Positions 1-8,092 of a DNA stretch of 64,000 nucleotides are shown here, piece after piece. The notes under the pieces are model-generated. The model was given only the letters and a program-made list of their open reading frames with translations. It was not told the origin of the DNA and did no database searches. The position numbers and the translations under genes are program-made. The stretch lies in the NCBI RefSeq assembly GCF_016313185.1, contig NZ_CP066218.1, positions 1,364,001 to 1,428,000 of the forward strand. The letters are read 5' to 3'. Numbering within the stretch: position 1 is the first letter of the stretch; each line of letters begins with the position of its first letter. Source of the stretch: Mycolicibacterium baixiangningiae (GTDB lineage: Bacteria; Actinomycetota; Actinomycetes; Mycobacteriales; Mycobacteriaceae).

Positions 1-161
1 GATTCCCCTTAGCTCCACTTTCGACGGTTCGGCGGCCGTGCATCGGGTTCATTCCGATGCCGGAATACCGCCCCCGAAAATTCACAGGATCTGGTACTCC
101 CGTGCGGGTGCGCGGGTTGATCCGCCCTGATAATCTGCTCGGGCGCGCTGACGTCAACAAC

Positions 162-176
162 CGGGATGCAATCCCG
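162..176. promoter_or_regulatory. Short perfect palindrome in the 5' region of the first gene
   Basis: CGGGAT and ATCCCG flank a 3-base centre, ending 8 bases before the ribosome binding site AGGGGAG (184-190). It could be a small RNA hairpin in the leader or a protein-binding operator. The sequence does not decide between them. Confidence 0.35.
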
Positions 177-194
177 CAGAGAAAGGGGAGGCAG

Positions 195-572
195 ATGGCC
201 GAACACGCCGAAGCCCTCGTCCGCAAGTCAAAGAAGCTGGGCATTACGGGTCTTGGTGCGCTCGCCGTCACGGGAGCCTTCCTGGCGTTCGGAGCCGGAA
301 CAGCCGGCGCTGACGTCTCGGACGTCGAGGGCGATCCCGCGGCACCGTCTGCATTCCCCGTCGCCGAAGACGGCATCCGCGTCGCCGATCCCGGCGTCGT
401 GAACGCCGGTCCGTCCGAGGTTCGCGCGGCCGACATCAATGCGCCCCTCGCCCCGGCCGGCGGCGAGTCCAAGGATTCCCTGCGCGCCGTGCCGTCCATC
501 ACCGGCGGCATCGGGACCTACGTCGACTTCGGTCCGTTCGGCGGCCCCGGCGCGCCGATCTGGGACTGGTGA
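195..572 (+). CDS. Small secreted protein of unknown function
   Basis: Encodes 125 residues. The ATG at 195 is chosen because a strong ribosome binding site (AGGGGAGG, 184-191) lies just upstream; an in-frame start at 57 would add a non-signal-like extension. Residues 10-40 form a signal peptide: basic KSKK, hydrophobic core, then a likely cleavage after AGA in GTAGADV. The mature part is about 85 residues, rich in Ala, Pro, Gly and Asp, has no cysteine, and ends in a Gly/Pro/Trp-rich tail (APIWDW). No catalytic motif or known family was recognised. It is a single-gene unit followed by a clear terminator. Function unknown; export is inferred from the signal peptide. Confidence 0.75.
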   Translation: MAEHAEALVRKSKKLGITGLGALAVTGAFLAFGAGTAGADVSDVEGDPAAPSAFPVAEDGIRVADPGVVNAGPSEVRAADINAPLAPAGGESKDSLRAVPSITGGIGTYVDFGPFGGPGAPIWDW

Positions 573-602
573 CCCCGGCCCAGCCGGCCTGAACCACGAA
601 GG

Positions 603-640
603 GCGCCCGGTTTCCGTTTCGACGGAGTCCGGGCGCTTTT
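603..640 (+). terminator. Rho-independent terminator
   Basis: Arms GCGCCCGG (603-610) and CCGGGCGC (629-636) close a hairpin whose inside also pairs (CCGT with ACGG around TTCG). TTTT follows directly. It sits 30 bases past the stop codon of the secreted-protein gene. Confidence 0.85.
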
Positions 641-727
641 CGTTGTGCCTGACGGTGATGCGTGCCGGCGCTCGGCGTTCCTTGCCGCGCCCGTCGGCGA
701 CGCCGTAGCCTCGGGAGCGTGGCCGGT

Positions 728-1717
728 GTGACCGCCGCCCGTGCAGACGAACTCGCGGCGTTGGACTTTTTCGCCGGCTGCTCCACCGGGACGCTGGAGC
801 CGTTGGCCGCGCAGTTGCGGCCACTGACCGCCGCGCCGGGGGCGATCCTCATGCGTCAGGGCGAACACGCGGTGTCGTTCCTCCTCCTCGCGTCCGGGCG
901 CGTCCAGGTCTGCCACACCGGCGCGGAGGGTCTGCACGCCGTCGCCGACGTCAACCAGGGCATGATCGTCGGCGAGATCGCGCTGATGCGTGAAACCCCG
1001 CGCACCGCCACCGTCATCGCGCTCGACGACGTGGCCGGCTGGGTCGGCGCGCACGAAGCCTTCGCCACGATGCTCGAGATTCCGGGCATGATGAACAAGC
1101 TCGTCCGCATCGCCCGCCAGCGGCTCGCGGCGTTCATCGCACCGATCCCGATCACGGTGCGCGACGGGACAGTGCTCTACCTGCGGCCCGTACTCCCAGG
1201 CGACAACGAACGCACCATCAACGGTCCGGTCGAGTTCTCCAGCGAAACGCTCTACCGGCGATTCCAATCGGCCCGCAAACCCACGCCGCGACTGATGGCG
1301 TATCTCTTCGAAGTGGACTACGCCGATCATTTCGTATGGGTGCTGACCGACGGCGCCGACGGGCCGGTGGTCGCCGACGCCCGGTTCGTGCGCGACGAAG
1401 CCGATCCGTCGACCGCCGAAGTCGCGTTCGTTGTGGGGGACGACTACCAGGGCCGCGGCATCGGCACGCTGTTGATGGATGCGCTCGTGGTCGCGGCGAG
1501 CTACGACGGTGTGCGCCGCTTCACCGCCCGCGTGCTCACCGACAACTATGCGATGCGCAGGATCCTCGACCGGTTCGGGGCGCAGTGGCACCGCGAAGAC
1601 CTCGGAGTGGTCACCACCGTCGTCGACGTGCCCGACCCCGCCACCTTGGCGTTCCCGCCCGAGCTCACCGCCCTGATCCGCGACGTCACCCGCCAGGTCA
1701 TCCGGGCTGTCGGCTGA
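728..1717 (+). CDS. pat: cAMP-dependent protein lysine acetyltransferase (Pat/PatA, Rv0998 type)
   Basis: The cytosolic enzyme transfers acetyl or propionyl groups from acyl-CoA to lysines of target proteins and is switched on by cAMP. Residues about 10-125 form a cyclic-nucleotide-binding domain with the phosphate-binding cassette GEIALMRETPRTATV. Residues about 145-329 form a GNAT domain with the acetyl-CoA loop YQGRGIG and the glutamate in TAEVAFVV that matches the catalytic Glu of the mycobacterial enzyme. At 329 residues it is close to the M. tuberculosis protein (333). GTG 728 is preferred because GGGAG at 713-717 is well spaced from it; GTG 719 is also in frame. The next gene starts on the stop codon (TGATG), so the two are probably co-transcribed. 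Known targets of the family are acyl-CoA synthetases, two of which lie in this window. Confidence 0.93.
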   Translation: MTAARADELAALDFFAGCSTGTLEPLAAQLRPLTAAPGAILMRQGEHAVSFLLLASGRVQVCHTGAEGLHAVADVNQGMIVGEIALMRETPRTATVIALDDVAGWVGAHEAFATMLEIPGMMNKLVRIARQRLAAFIAPIPITVRDGTVLYLRPVLPGDNERTINGPVEFSSETLYRRFQSARKPTPRLMAYLFEVDYADHFVWVLTDGADGPVVADARFVRDEADPSTAEVAFVVGDDYQGRGIGTLLMDALVVAASYDGVRRFTARVLTDNYAMRRILDRFGAQWHREDLGVVTTVVDVPDPATLAFPPELTALIRDVTRQVIRAVG

Positions 1718-2544
1718 TGGGCCGCCCGCCCCTGAGCAAGGACACCCGGCTGTGCATTTCCCTGGCCGGCCGCCCCAGCAACATCGGCACCCGCTTCCAC
1801 AACCACCTCTACGAGGTGCTCGGGCTGGACTTCCTCTACAAGGCATTCACCACCACCGACATCGCCGCGGCCATCGGCGGGGTGCGGGCGCTGGGCATCC
1901 GCGGGTGCTCGGTGTCGATGCCGTTCAAACGCGACGTGATCGCCCTGGTCGACGAGGTCGAGCAGTCCGCGCGGGTGATCGACGCCGTCAACACGATCGT
2001 CAACGACGACGGACATCTCACCGCCGCCAACACCGATTACCTCGCCGTGCAGCGACTCGTCGACCAGTACGCGCTCGACCCCGGCCGGCCTGTGGTGATC
2101 CGAGGAAGCGGGGGGATGGCGTCCGCCGTCGGCGCCGCATTCCGCGACCGCGGGTTCACAGTCGGGACCGTGGCGGCGCGCAATGCGCGGACCGGGCGCG
2201 AGCTCGCCGGCCGGCTCGGCTACGGCTACGCCGCCGAGGTCGGATCGTGCGAGGCCGCCGTGCTCGTCAACGTCACGCCGATCGGGATGGCGGGTGGTCC
2301 CGAAGAACAGCAGCAGGCCTTCGACACGGACGCGATCGCGAAGGCGGACACCGTGTTCGACGTCGTCGCCACCCCTTCCGAGACGCCGCTGATCACCGCT
2401 GCGCGCACGGCGGGTGTCCGGGTGATCACCGGGGCGGAGGTCGTGGCGCTGCAGGCCGCCGAGCAGTTCGAGCGGTACACGGGTGTGCGGCCGACGCCGG
2501 AGCAGGTCGCCGAGGCGTCGGCGGTGTCGCGCAGTGCCGGCTAG
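1717..2544 (+). CDS. Shikimate 5-dehydrogenase-like NADP-dependent oxidoreductase
   Basis: A 275-residue AroE-family protein. The N-terminal substrate domain has SMPFKRDVIALVDE, carrying the conserved Lys of the shikimate-binding site, and NTIVNDDG followed by NTDYLAV. The Rossmann part has a glycine-rich loop (RGSGGMASAVG) and VNVTPIGM, all typical of the family. AroE reduces 3-dehydroshikimate in aromatic amino acid synthesis, but mycobacteria usually keep the housekeeping aroE beside other aro genes, so this may be a paralogue acting on a related substrate such as quinate. The ATG overlaps the stop codon of the acetyltransferase gene by one base, implying translational coupling. Confidence 0.85.
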   Translation: MGRPPLSKDTRLCISLAGRPSNIGTRFHNHLYEVLGLDFLYKAFTTTDIAAAIGGVRALGIRGCSVSMPFKRDVIALVDEVEQSARVIDAVNTIVNDDGHLTAANTDYLAVQRLVDQYALDPGRPVVIRGSGGMASAVGAAFRDRGFTVGTVAARNARTGRELAGRLGYGYAAEVGSCEAAVLVNVTPIGMAGGPEEQQQAFDTDAIAKADTVFDVVATPSETPLITAARTAGVRVITGAEVVALQAAEQFERYTGVRPTPEQVAEASAVSRSAG

Positions 2545-2839
2545 GGCGTGATCGTCGACCCGCAGTGACGTCGCCATGTCAGGCGGGGTAATCGCCACGC
2601 GTTGCGGTAAGCGCCGGGGCAAACGATGGCGAAATGACTTTGAAACTCCTGGAGCATTGCCGACGCTGGTCGCGGCCAGTGCTGTCGTTGCCGGTGTAAA
2701 GAGTTGCTGGCCGTCGTCAACGCTTCCTGTGATTTTCCCAGGACCGAGTGCGAAACTCCATGTGGCACGCTGCGCAGCTCCCTCCCGGGGAAGTCAGCTG
2801 AAGGTCGGATGGCTTGCTGTCAATCCTTGGGGGAGTTCA

Positions 2840-4327
2840 ATGGTTCGGACGTCCGCGCGTTCGCTGGCTGTCGTCGTGGGCGCCATATTCGGAATTCTGG
2901 CGATCGGATGGTCGGTAACGCTCACGTCGGCGGTGCAGTTGCTGGCGGTCACGGTGCTGGCGATGGGGGGCACGCAACATCCGCTCGTGGACGGCCAGGG
3001 CGGATGGGCCGACGACCCCGCCTTCGTCTCGGCCTACGTCGACGACGCGATCCGGGTGTACGTGGCGCCGAGTGGGGCCGTCCGCGGTGATCCCGCCGAC
3101 GCGGAGTACGCCGGGGTCGCGGTTCATACGCCGGAGGAGTTCGGCCCGGTCTTCGGCACCAAGACGTTCGACGACTCGGTCGCGGCGGGGACGGACAACC
3201 TCGACAAGTGCGTCCACGGATCGGCCCAGTGTGTCTCGCACACCATGACCGGCGATCCCCAGCCAGGGGCACCCATCGTGGTGTACGGGTATTCGCAGAG
3301 CGCCGTCATCGCGACGATCGAGAAGCGCAAGCTGATCGAGCAGTACAACGAGACGGGCGAGGCGCCTGACGTCACGTTCGTGCTGCTCGCCAATCCGAAC
3401 CGCCCCAACGGCGGAGTCCTGCAGCGTTTCGACGGCTTCCACATCCCGATGCTCGACGTCACCTTCAGCGGGTCGACGCCGACGGACAGCGAGTTCACGA
3501 CGGTCGACATCGCCCGTCAGTACGACGGCTGGGCGGACTTCCCGGCGTACCCGGTGAACATGGCGGCCACCGCGAACGCCCTTCTCGGCATCTACTACCT
3601 GCACGGCGACTACTGGAGCGACGATGTCGGCGCCCCGCTCGAACAGGGCCAAGTCGGCGATACCACCTACTACCTGATCCCCACCGAGCGCTTGCCGCTG
3701 CTGATGCCGCTGCATCAACTCGGGGTACCGACCCCGCTCCTGACGGCGATGGACGCACCCCTGCGCGTCATCGTGGAGTTCGGCTACGACCGGGATCCCG
3801 ACCATGTCGGCACGCGGACGCGGGCCGGCCTCATCCCGCTGATCAACCCGATCACCGGCGTCACCAGCCTGGTGCTCGCCATCCCGACCGGTCTCGACGA
3901 CGGCCTCGCCGAAGCGAGTGCCGACCCGCAGTTCCGGCCACTTGGCACGTCGGCGGCCACCAGCCCCTACGGCGTGGGCGGAGTGGAACTGGGCGACCCG
4001 ATGCCGTCGCCCGAGCCCATCACAACGACGGCGTCCAGCGAGTCCACCGAAGTGGCCCCGATCGAAACACCGGTCGCCGAGCGGAACTCGGGCACGCAAC
4101 CCGTTCCCGTGCAGCCGGTCCTGGATCGGCCGCGGACGAACATCCTTCGCAACCTGGTACCGCCGCGTGGGGACACCTCCTCGGAGGCGCCGGCCGTGGA
4201 GCGTCGGCCGCTCAAGCGGTTGTTGACCCGTCTGACCGGTCCGCGCGAGGAGACGCAGGGGCCGGCCGCCGCCACCGGTGGGGGAGATCCGGAGCCCGCG
4301 GCCCACAGCGACCCGGACGCCGCCTGA
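2840..4327 (+). CDS. PE-PPE domain-containing serine hydrolase
   Basis: A 495-residue protein. A hydrophobic N-terminus (residues about 8-45) serves as signal or anchor. The PE-PPE (PF08237) alpha/beta-hydrolase domain follows, with the nucleophile elbow GYSQSA near residue 155. From about residue 375 the protein becomes a Pro/Thr/Glu-rich low-complexity tail. It lacks the PE or PPE head itself, like the stand-alone PE-PPE proteins of fast growers. Known members are esterases or lipases acting on short acyl or mycolate-related substrates in the envelope; the substrate here is unknown. ATG 2840 is preceded by GGGGGA, which favours it over the in-frame start at 2576 that would give an unlikely 88-residue leader. 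Confidence 0.85.
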   Translation: MVRTSARSLAVVVGAIFGILAIGWSVTLTSAVQLLAVTVLAMGGTQHPLVDGQGGWADDPAFVSAYVDDAIRVYVAPSGAVRGDPADAEYAGVAVHTPEEFGPVFGTKTFDDSVAAGTDNLDKCVHGSAQCVSHTMTGDPQPGAPIVVYGYSQSAVIATIEKRKLIEQYNETGEAPDVTFVLLANPNRPNGGVLQRFDGFHIPMLDVTFSGSTPTDSEFTTVDIARQYDGWADFPAYPVNMAATANALLGIYYLHGDYWSDDVGAPLEQGQVGDTTYYLIPTERLPLLMPLHQLGVPTPLLTAMDAPLRVIVEFGYDRDPDHVGTRTRAGLIPLINPITGVTSLVLAIPTGLDDGLAEASADPQFRPLGTSAATSPYGVGGVELGDPMPSPEPITTTASSESTEVAPIETPVAERNSGTQPVPVQPVLDRPRTNILRNLVPPRGDTSSEAPAVERRPLKRLLTRLTGPREETQGPAAATGGGDPEPAAHSDPDAA

Positions 4328-4362
4328 CCGATGCGGCGCGCGCGTTGTGATATCAACGCGAC

Positions 4363-5016
4363 GTGCGCCGCTTCGCGGTCATCATGGCCGCCGCCCTGAG
4401 CGTGGCTTCCTGCGGTCAACCGTCGCCACCTCCTCCCGCTCCGTCGAGCACCAAGGCGGCCGGGCCGATCGACCCGTCTCGCATCAACCGGGCCCGCTAC
4501 GAACTGCCGCCGGACTACGAGGTGGCGGACGTGCAGGGCCGCGTCGCACCGCTCGCGCAGTGGGGGTACGGCCCGGACTGGTCGGCCGATCCGCCCCAGT
4601 GTGGCGCGCTCGCCGACCCCGTGGTCGATCCGGCCACGGCGCGGGGCTGGTCGGCATCCGGCGCCGGCGGCATCGTCTTCGCGGTCGCGGCGGATGGCGC
4701 GGTGCCGCCCGACCCGGCACTGCTCGCGCAATGCGGTGCGTGGACCATGGCGGCCGGTCCGACGTCCGGCACCGTCCGGTTGGTCGACGCGCCATCGGTG
4801 CCCGGGGTCCTCACCTCCGGCGTGGTCGCCGACACCCTCACCGTCGTCGAGGGTGGTACCGAAACCCGTTCGCACGCGCAGACTTTTGTTGCCCACGAGG
4901 GCACGCGCCTGGTGTACGTCACCGTCGTCACCGACCCCGGTTCGCCGCACCCCGCGCTGGGCGGGGACTTCGGCGCGGATCTGTTGGCCAGGACAGTGGC
5001 CGCGTTGCGGAGTTGA
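4363..5016 (+). CDS. Putative exported lipoprotein (DUF5642-like)
   Basis: A 217-residue protein starting at GTG 4363. The N-terminus MRRFAVIMAAALSVASC has a lipobox (VASC) at residue 17, so it is predicted to be lipidated on the outer face of the membrane. A proline-rich spacer leads into a domain with the segments INRARYELPPDYEV and PPQCGALADPV and two further cysteines. The same general plan (PPEC/PPQC cysteine, later CxK or CGAW) is seen in the next gene, suggesting tandem paralogues. I believe both belong to the mycobacterial DUF5642 family, but that is from memory. By position one of the pair corresponds to Rv0999. Function unknown. Confidence 0.75.
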   Translation: MRRFAVIMAAALSVASCGQPSPPPPAPSSTKAAGPIDPSRINRARYELPPDYEVADVQGRVAPLAQWGYGPDWSADPPQCGALADPVVDPATARGWSASGAGGIVFAVAADGAVPPDPALLAQCGAWTMAAGPTSGTVRLVDAPSVPGVLTSGVVADTLTVVEGGTETRSHAQTFVAHEGTRLVYVTVVTDPGSPHPALGGDFGADLLARTVAALRS

Positions 5017-5044
5017 GTGTCGGCCGCCGGGTACATTGGCGGCG

Positions 5045-5080
5045 ATGTTTTACCCGAGAGCGATGTTTCACCCGAGAGCG
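5045..5080 (+). repeat. Tandem 18-bp duplication at the start of a lipoprotein gene
   Basis: Units 5045-5062 and 5063-5080 differ at one base (TTTTAC versus TTTCAC) and each begins with ATG. The next codon after the second unit is also ATG. Three in-frame start codons are thus spaced six codons apart. Confidence 0.9.
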
Positions 5081-5728
5081 ATGACGGCTGTGGCCTGTGT
5101 CGGCGTGCTCGCCGGGTGCGGTTCCAGCCCCGCCGAATCAGATTCTCCCACCGCCGACATCTCCCGTGTCGCGCAGGTGAAGGCGATGTTCGGACCGCAG
5201 TTCCAATACCGCGACGTCGCGCCGACGGGCATCGACCCCAAACTGCTGCAACCGCAGAAGATGCCGCCGGGCTTGACCTTTCGGCCTCCGGAGTGCGCTG
5301 CGTTCGCCGAAGGTCAGCTGCCCGAGGCGGATCTGAAGGGCAACATGGCCGCGGCGACCGCCGAGGGTGAGGGCAACCGGTTCATCGCGCTGGCGGTCGA
5401 GACCAACGAACCGGTGCCGGTCCCCGATCCGGGCGAGGCCTGCAAGAAGGTCGAGTTCGGAGGCACCGGGCTGCGCGGGCTGGTCGAGGTGGTGGAGGCC
5501 CCGCAGATCGAGGGCGTGCAGACCGCCGCCACCCATCGCGTCCTGCAGACGGTCGTGGCGGGCGCGCCCCGCACCGGCGAGTTGTACAACTACACCGCCC
5601 GTTTCGGGCCGTACCTGGTGATCGTGACGGCCAATCCGCTCGTGATTCCCGGCAAACCGGTGGCGCCGGTGAACACCGAGCGGGCCCGCCGACTGCTCGT
5701 CGACGCGGTCAACGCGGTGCGGGGCTGA
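5045..5728 (+). CDS. Putative exported lipoprotein, paralogue of the preceding gene
   Basis: If read from 5045 it has 227 residues; starts at 5063 and 5081 are equally in frame because of an 18-bp tandem duplication. The lipobox LAGC (CVGVLAGCGSS) follows a short hydrophobic stretch, and the start at 5081 (MTAVACVGVLAGC) gives only a short signal with no basic residue, so one of the upstream starts may be needed to supply the arginines. The mature part has PPECAAF and EACKKVEF cysteines and a C-terminal segment NTERARRLLVDAV, comparable to the upstream lipoprotein. Likely envelope-located. No enzymatic motif was seen and function is unknown. Confidence 0.75.
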   Translation: MFYPRAMFHPRAMTAVACVGVLAGCGSSPAESDSPTADISRVAQVKAMFGPQFQYRDVAPTGIDPKLLQPQKMPPGLTFRPPECAAFAEGQLPEADLKGNMAAATAEGEGNRFIALAVETNEPVPVPDPGEACKKVEFGGTGLRGLVEVVEAPQIEGVQTAATHRVLQTVVAGAPRTGELYNYTARFGPYLVIVTANPLVIPGKPVAPVNTERARRLLVDAVNAVRG

Positions 5729-5734
5729 CCACGC

Positions 5735-6331
5735 TCAGCGGACGTCGTGCGGCCGAAACTGGATGCTGATCCGGGGGCCGGTGGGCCTGGTGGTCTTCGG
5801 AATCGCGTGTTCCCAAGTGCGCTGGCATGATCCGCCCATCACCAGCAGGTCGCCGTGGTGGTGCTGGATGCGCAGCGACGGGCCTCCGCCGCGCGGCCGC
5901 AGCGCGAACACCCGGGTGGCGCCCAGGCCGACGATCGCGACCATCGTGTCCTCGGTGCTGCTGCGGCCGATGTTGTCGCCGTGCCAGGCGACGCTGTCGT
6001 TGCCGTCGCGGTAGAGGCACAGCCCCGCCGTCGTGAACGGTTCGCCGAGCTCGCCGCCGTAGGTGTCGTTGAGGCGGCGGCGCATCTGTTTGAGCCGCGG
6101 ATGGGGTGCCTTGCCGTCGGCCAGATCGTGGAAGCTGAGCAGCCGCGGTACGTCGAGCACCCGGTCGTACATCTGCCTGCGCTCGGCACGCCAGGGGATG
6201 CCGTGGCGCAATTCGTCGAAGAGCGTGTCGGCGTCGGTCAGCCAGCCAGACCGCACGTCGAGCCATGCGCCGTTGCCCAGCATGCGGCGGTCTGCGTGCT
6301 CGAAAAGCGAGCCCTGTAGAGCCAGCTCCAT
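5735..6331 (-). CDS. alkB: AlkB-family 2-oxoglutarate/Fe(II)-dependent dioxygenase
   Basis: A 198-residue protein of the AlkB family, which removes methyl and etheno adducts from DNA or RNA bases by oxidative dealkylation. The Fe(II) ligands are visible: the HxD pair in AWHGDN (around residue 117) and the distal His in TWEHAIPK. The 2-oxoglutarate-binding arginines lie in RISIQFRPHD. The nucleotide-recognition lid residues YRDGNDS precede HxD as in other members. By order it matches M. tuberculosis Rv1000c. It ends only 6 bases from the convergent lipoprotein gene and lies downstream of soxR on the same strand. Confidence 0.9.
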   Translation of the reverse strand: MELALQGSLFEHADRRMLGNGAWLDVRSGWLTDADTLFDELRHGIPWRAERRQMYDRVLDVPRLLSFHDLADGKAPHPRLKQMRRRLNDTYGGELGEPFTTAGLCLYRDGNDSVAWHGDNIGRSSTEDTMVAIVGLGATRVFALRPRGGGPSLRIQHHHGDLLVMGGSCQRTWEHAIPKTTRPTGPRISIQFRPHDVR

Positions 6332-6364
6332 GTCGCCGAGTGTATCGCACAGGCGTTCGACGGG

Positions 6365-6796
6365 TCAGAGGCGAACGGGCCCGGGTCCGCTGTCGGCGAG
6401 GACGTCGCCGGGGTTGGCCAGGGTGCACGTCTTGAGGCTGAGGCAGCCGCAGCCGATGCAGCCGGCGAGGTTGTCGCGCAGCCGTTGCAGGTGCAGGATC
6501 CGCTCCTCGATGTCGTCGCGCCAGCTGGCGGACAGCTTGGCCCAGTCCTTGCTCGTCGGCACCCGGTCGCCGGGAAGGGTCGCCAGGGCCGCGCGGATGC
6601 GGGCCAGCGGGATGCCGAGCCGCTGGGACATCCGGATGAATGCGACACGCCGCAGGGTCTCGCGCGCGTAGCGCCGTTGGTTGCCCGCGGTGCGCCGGCT
6701 GGTGATGAGCCCTTCGCGTTCGTAGAAGTGCAGCGCCGAGACCGCGACACCGCTGCGGGCGGACATCTCGCTCGGCGTCAGCTCGTGGCCGTCCAT
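6365..6796 (-). CDS. soxR: Redox-sensitive MerR-family regulator SoxR
   Basis: An N-terminal MerR winged helix (LTPSEMSARSGVAVSALHFY, then ERE) is followed by a dimerisation helix and the [2Fe-2S] cluster motif CIGCGC-x5-C (residues about 112-120), diagnostic of SoxR. The cluster senses redox-cycling compounds, nitric oxide or superoxide and twists the promoter DNA. Start 6796 (143 residues) is chosen because an ATG at 6808 lies inside a SoxR-type operator (6799-6816) that should be promoter DNA. Starting at 6808 would add four residues (MVQV). In actinobacteria SoxR usually controls a few genes involved in redox-active compounds; here the divergent neighbour is arcA and the downstream gene alkB. 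Confidence 0.9.
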   Translation of the reverse strand: MDGHELTPSEMSARSGVAVSALHFYEREGLITSRRTAGNQRRYARETLRRVAFIRMSQRLGIPLARIRAALATLPGDRVPTSKDWAKLSASWRDDIEERILHLQRLRDNLAGCIGCGCLSLKTCTLANPGDVLADSGPGPVRL

Positions 6797-6798
6797 GA

Positions 6799-6816
6799 CC
6801 TGAACCATACTTGAGG
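6799..6816. promoter_or_regulatory. SoxR-type operator
   Basis: CCTGAACCATACTTGAGG matches the classical SoxR box (CCTCAAG..CTTGAGG) at 13 of 18 positions as I recall it. It lies in the 47-bp gap between divergent soxR and arcA. On the minus strand it holds TATGGT, a possible -10 for soxR, so autoregulation is likely. Confidence 0.7.
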
Positions 6817-6843
6817 TCTCCGGCGGGAGGTGGGGGCGCTACG

Positions 6844-8052
6844 GTGCTACATGTGACATTGGGCTGCGATTCCGAGGTCGGCACGTTACGGGTGGCGATC
6901 CTGCACCGCCCCGGCGCGGAGCTGCAGCGGTTGACCCCGCGCAACAACGATGCGCTGTTGTTCGACGGATTGCCGTGGGTGTCGCGCGCCCAGGAGGAGC
7001 ACGACGCGTTCGCCGAGCTGCTGCGGTCGCGAGGTGTCGAGGTGCTGCTGTTGGCCGACCTGCTGACCGAGGCGCTGTCCAGCGGGGCGGCGCGCATGCA
7101 CGGGATCGCGGCGGCCGTCGACCCGCGCCGGTTGGGAATACCACTGGCACAGGAACTCTCCGCGTACCTGCGCACCCTGGAAGCCGCCCCGCTGGGACAC
7201 GTGCTCGTCGCGGGCATGACGTTCAACGAGTTGCCGTTCGCCGCGAGCGACCTGTCGCTGGTGCGCCGCATGCACCACGGCGGAGATTTCGTGATCGATC
7301 CGCTGCCCAATCTGCTGTTCACCCGCGACTCGTCGTTCTGGATGGGGCCGCGGGTGGCGATCACCTCGCTGTCGCTGCCCGCCCGGTCCCGCGAGACGTC
7401 GCTGACCGACCTGATCTACGCCCACCATCCGCGGTTCCTCGGGGTGCGACGGGCCTACGAGTCGCGCTCGGCGCCGGTCGAAGGCGGTGACGTGCTGCTG
7501 CTGTCGCCGGGCGTTGTCGCCGTCGGGGTGGGGGAGCGCACGACGCCCGCGGGGGCGGAGGCATTGGCGCGCAGCCTGTTCGACGACGATCTGGCACACA
7601 CCGTGCTCGCGGTGCCGATCGCCCAGGAGCGCGCGCAGATGCATCTGGACACGGTGTGCACCATGGTCGACGTCGACGCCGTCGTGATGTACCCGAACGT
7701 CGTCGACTCGTTGTCGGCGTTCACGATTCACCGCAACGGCGACGGCGGGGTGCGGATCGACGATGCCGCGCCGTTCGTGGCCGCCGCCGCCGAGGCGATG
7801 GGGATCGACCGGTTGCGCGTCATCGACACGGGGCTCGACCCGGTCACCGCCGAACGCGAGCAGTGGGACGACGGGAACAACACCCTAGCGCTCGCCCCGG
7901 GTGTGGTGGCTGCGTATGAGCGCAACACCGAAACTAATGCGCGGCTTGCGGATTCGGGCATCGAGGTGCTGGCGATCGCGGCATCGGAGCTGGGCACCGG
8001 CCGCGGCGGGCCGCGCTGCATGTCGTGTCCGGCCGCGCGCGACCCGCTCTAG
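6844..8052 (+). CDS. arcA: Arginine deiminase
   Basis: Hydrolyses L-arginine to citrulline and ammonia, in the cytosol. The 402-residue protein has the family landmarks: [15 protein letters not shown] near the start, NLLFTRDSS, the catalytic His/Glu region [10 protein letters not shown], and the C-terminal nucleophile Cys in [18 protein letters not shown] 6844 is chosen because GGTGGGGG (6829-6836) is correctly spaced; GTG 6853 is an alternative start. It matches M. tuberculosis Rv1001 closely. No other arc genes are next to it, so ammonia release or arginine turnover rather than a full ATP-yielding deiminase pathway is supported locally. It is divergent from soxR across a SoxR box, so redox control is possible but not shown. 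Confidence 0.95.
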   Translation: MLHVTLGCDSEVGTLRVAILHRPGAELQRLTPRNNDALLFDGLPWVSRAQEEHDAFAELLRSRGVEVLLLADLLTEALSSGAARMHGIAAAVDPRRLGIPLAQELSAYLRTLEAAPLGHVLVAGMTFNELPFAASDLSLVRRMHHGGDFVIDPLPNLLFTRDSSFWMGPRVAITSLSLPARSRETSLTDLIYAHHPRFLGVRRAYESRSAPVEGGDVLLLSPGVVAVGVGERTTPAGAEALARSLFDDDLAHTVLAVPIAQERAQMHLDTVCTMVDVDAVVMYPNVVDSLSAFTIHRNGDGGVRIDDAAPFVAAAAEAMGIDRLRVIDTGLDPVTAEREQWDDGNNTLALAPGVVAAYERNTETNARLADSGIEVLAIAASELGTGRGGPRCMSCPAARDPL

Positions 8053-8061
8053 GGGCGCCTT

Positions 8062-8092
8062 CGCCGCGAAACAGCATTCCCGGTCGTCAAGC
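8062..8092. repeat. Left 31-bp inverted repeat flanking the DUF559 gene
   Basis: It pairs with 9022-9052 in inverted orientation at 29 of 31 positions, including an unbroken 22-bp run around CGAAACAGCATTCC. The inner end overlaps the stop codon of the enclosed gene (8087-8089). The outer end abuts the arcA stop codon by 9 bases. Confidence 0.9.

Noticed and set aside
57..194. A longer N-terminus for the first secreted protein
   Set aside because: It would bury the signal peptide behind 46 mostly polar residues, while a strong ribosome binding site marks ATG 195.
2576..2839. An N-terminal extension of the PE-PPE hydrolase, or a separate gene
   Set aside because: No ribosome binding site, no PE-like head motif, and ATG 2840 has GGGGGA upstream plus a membrane/signal segment.
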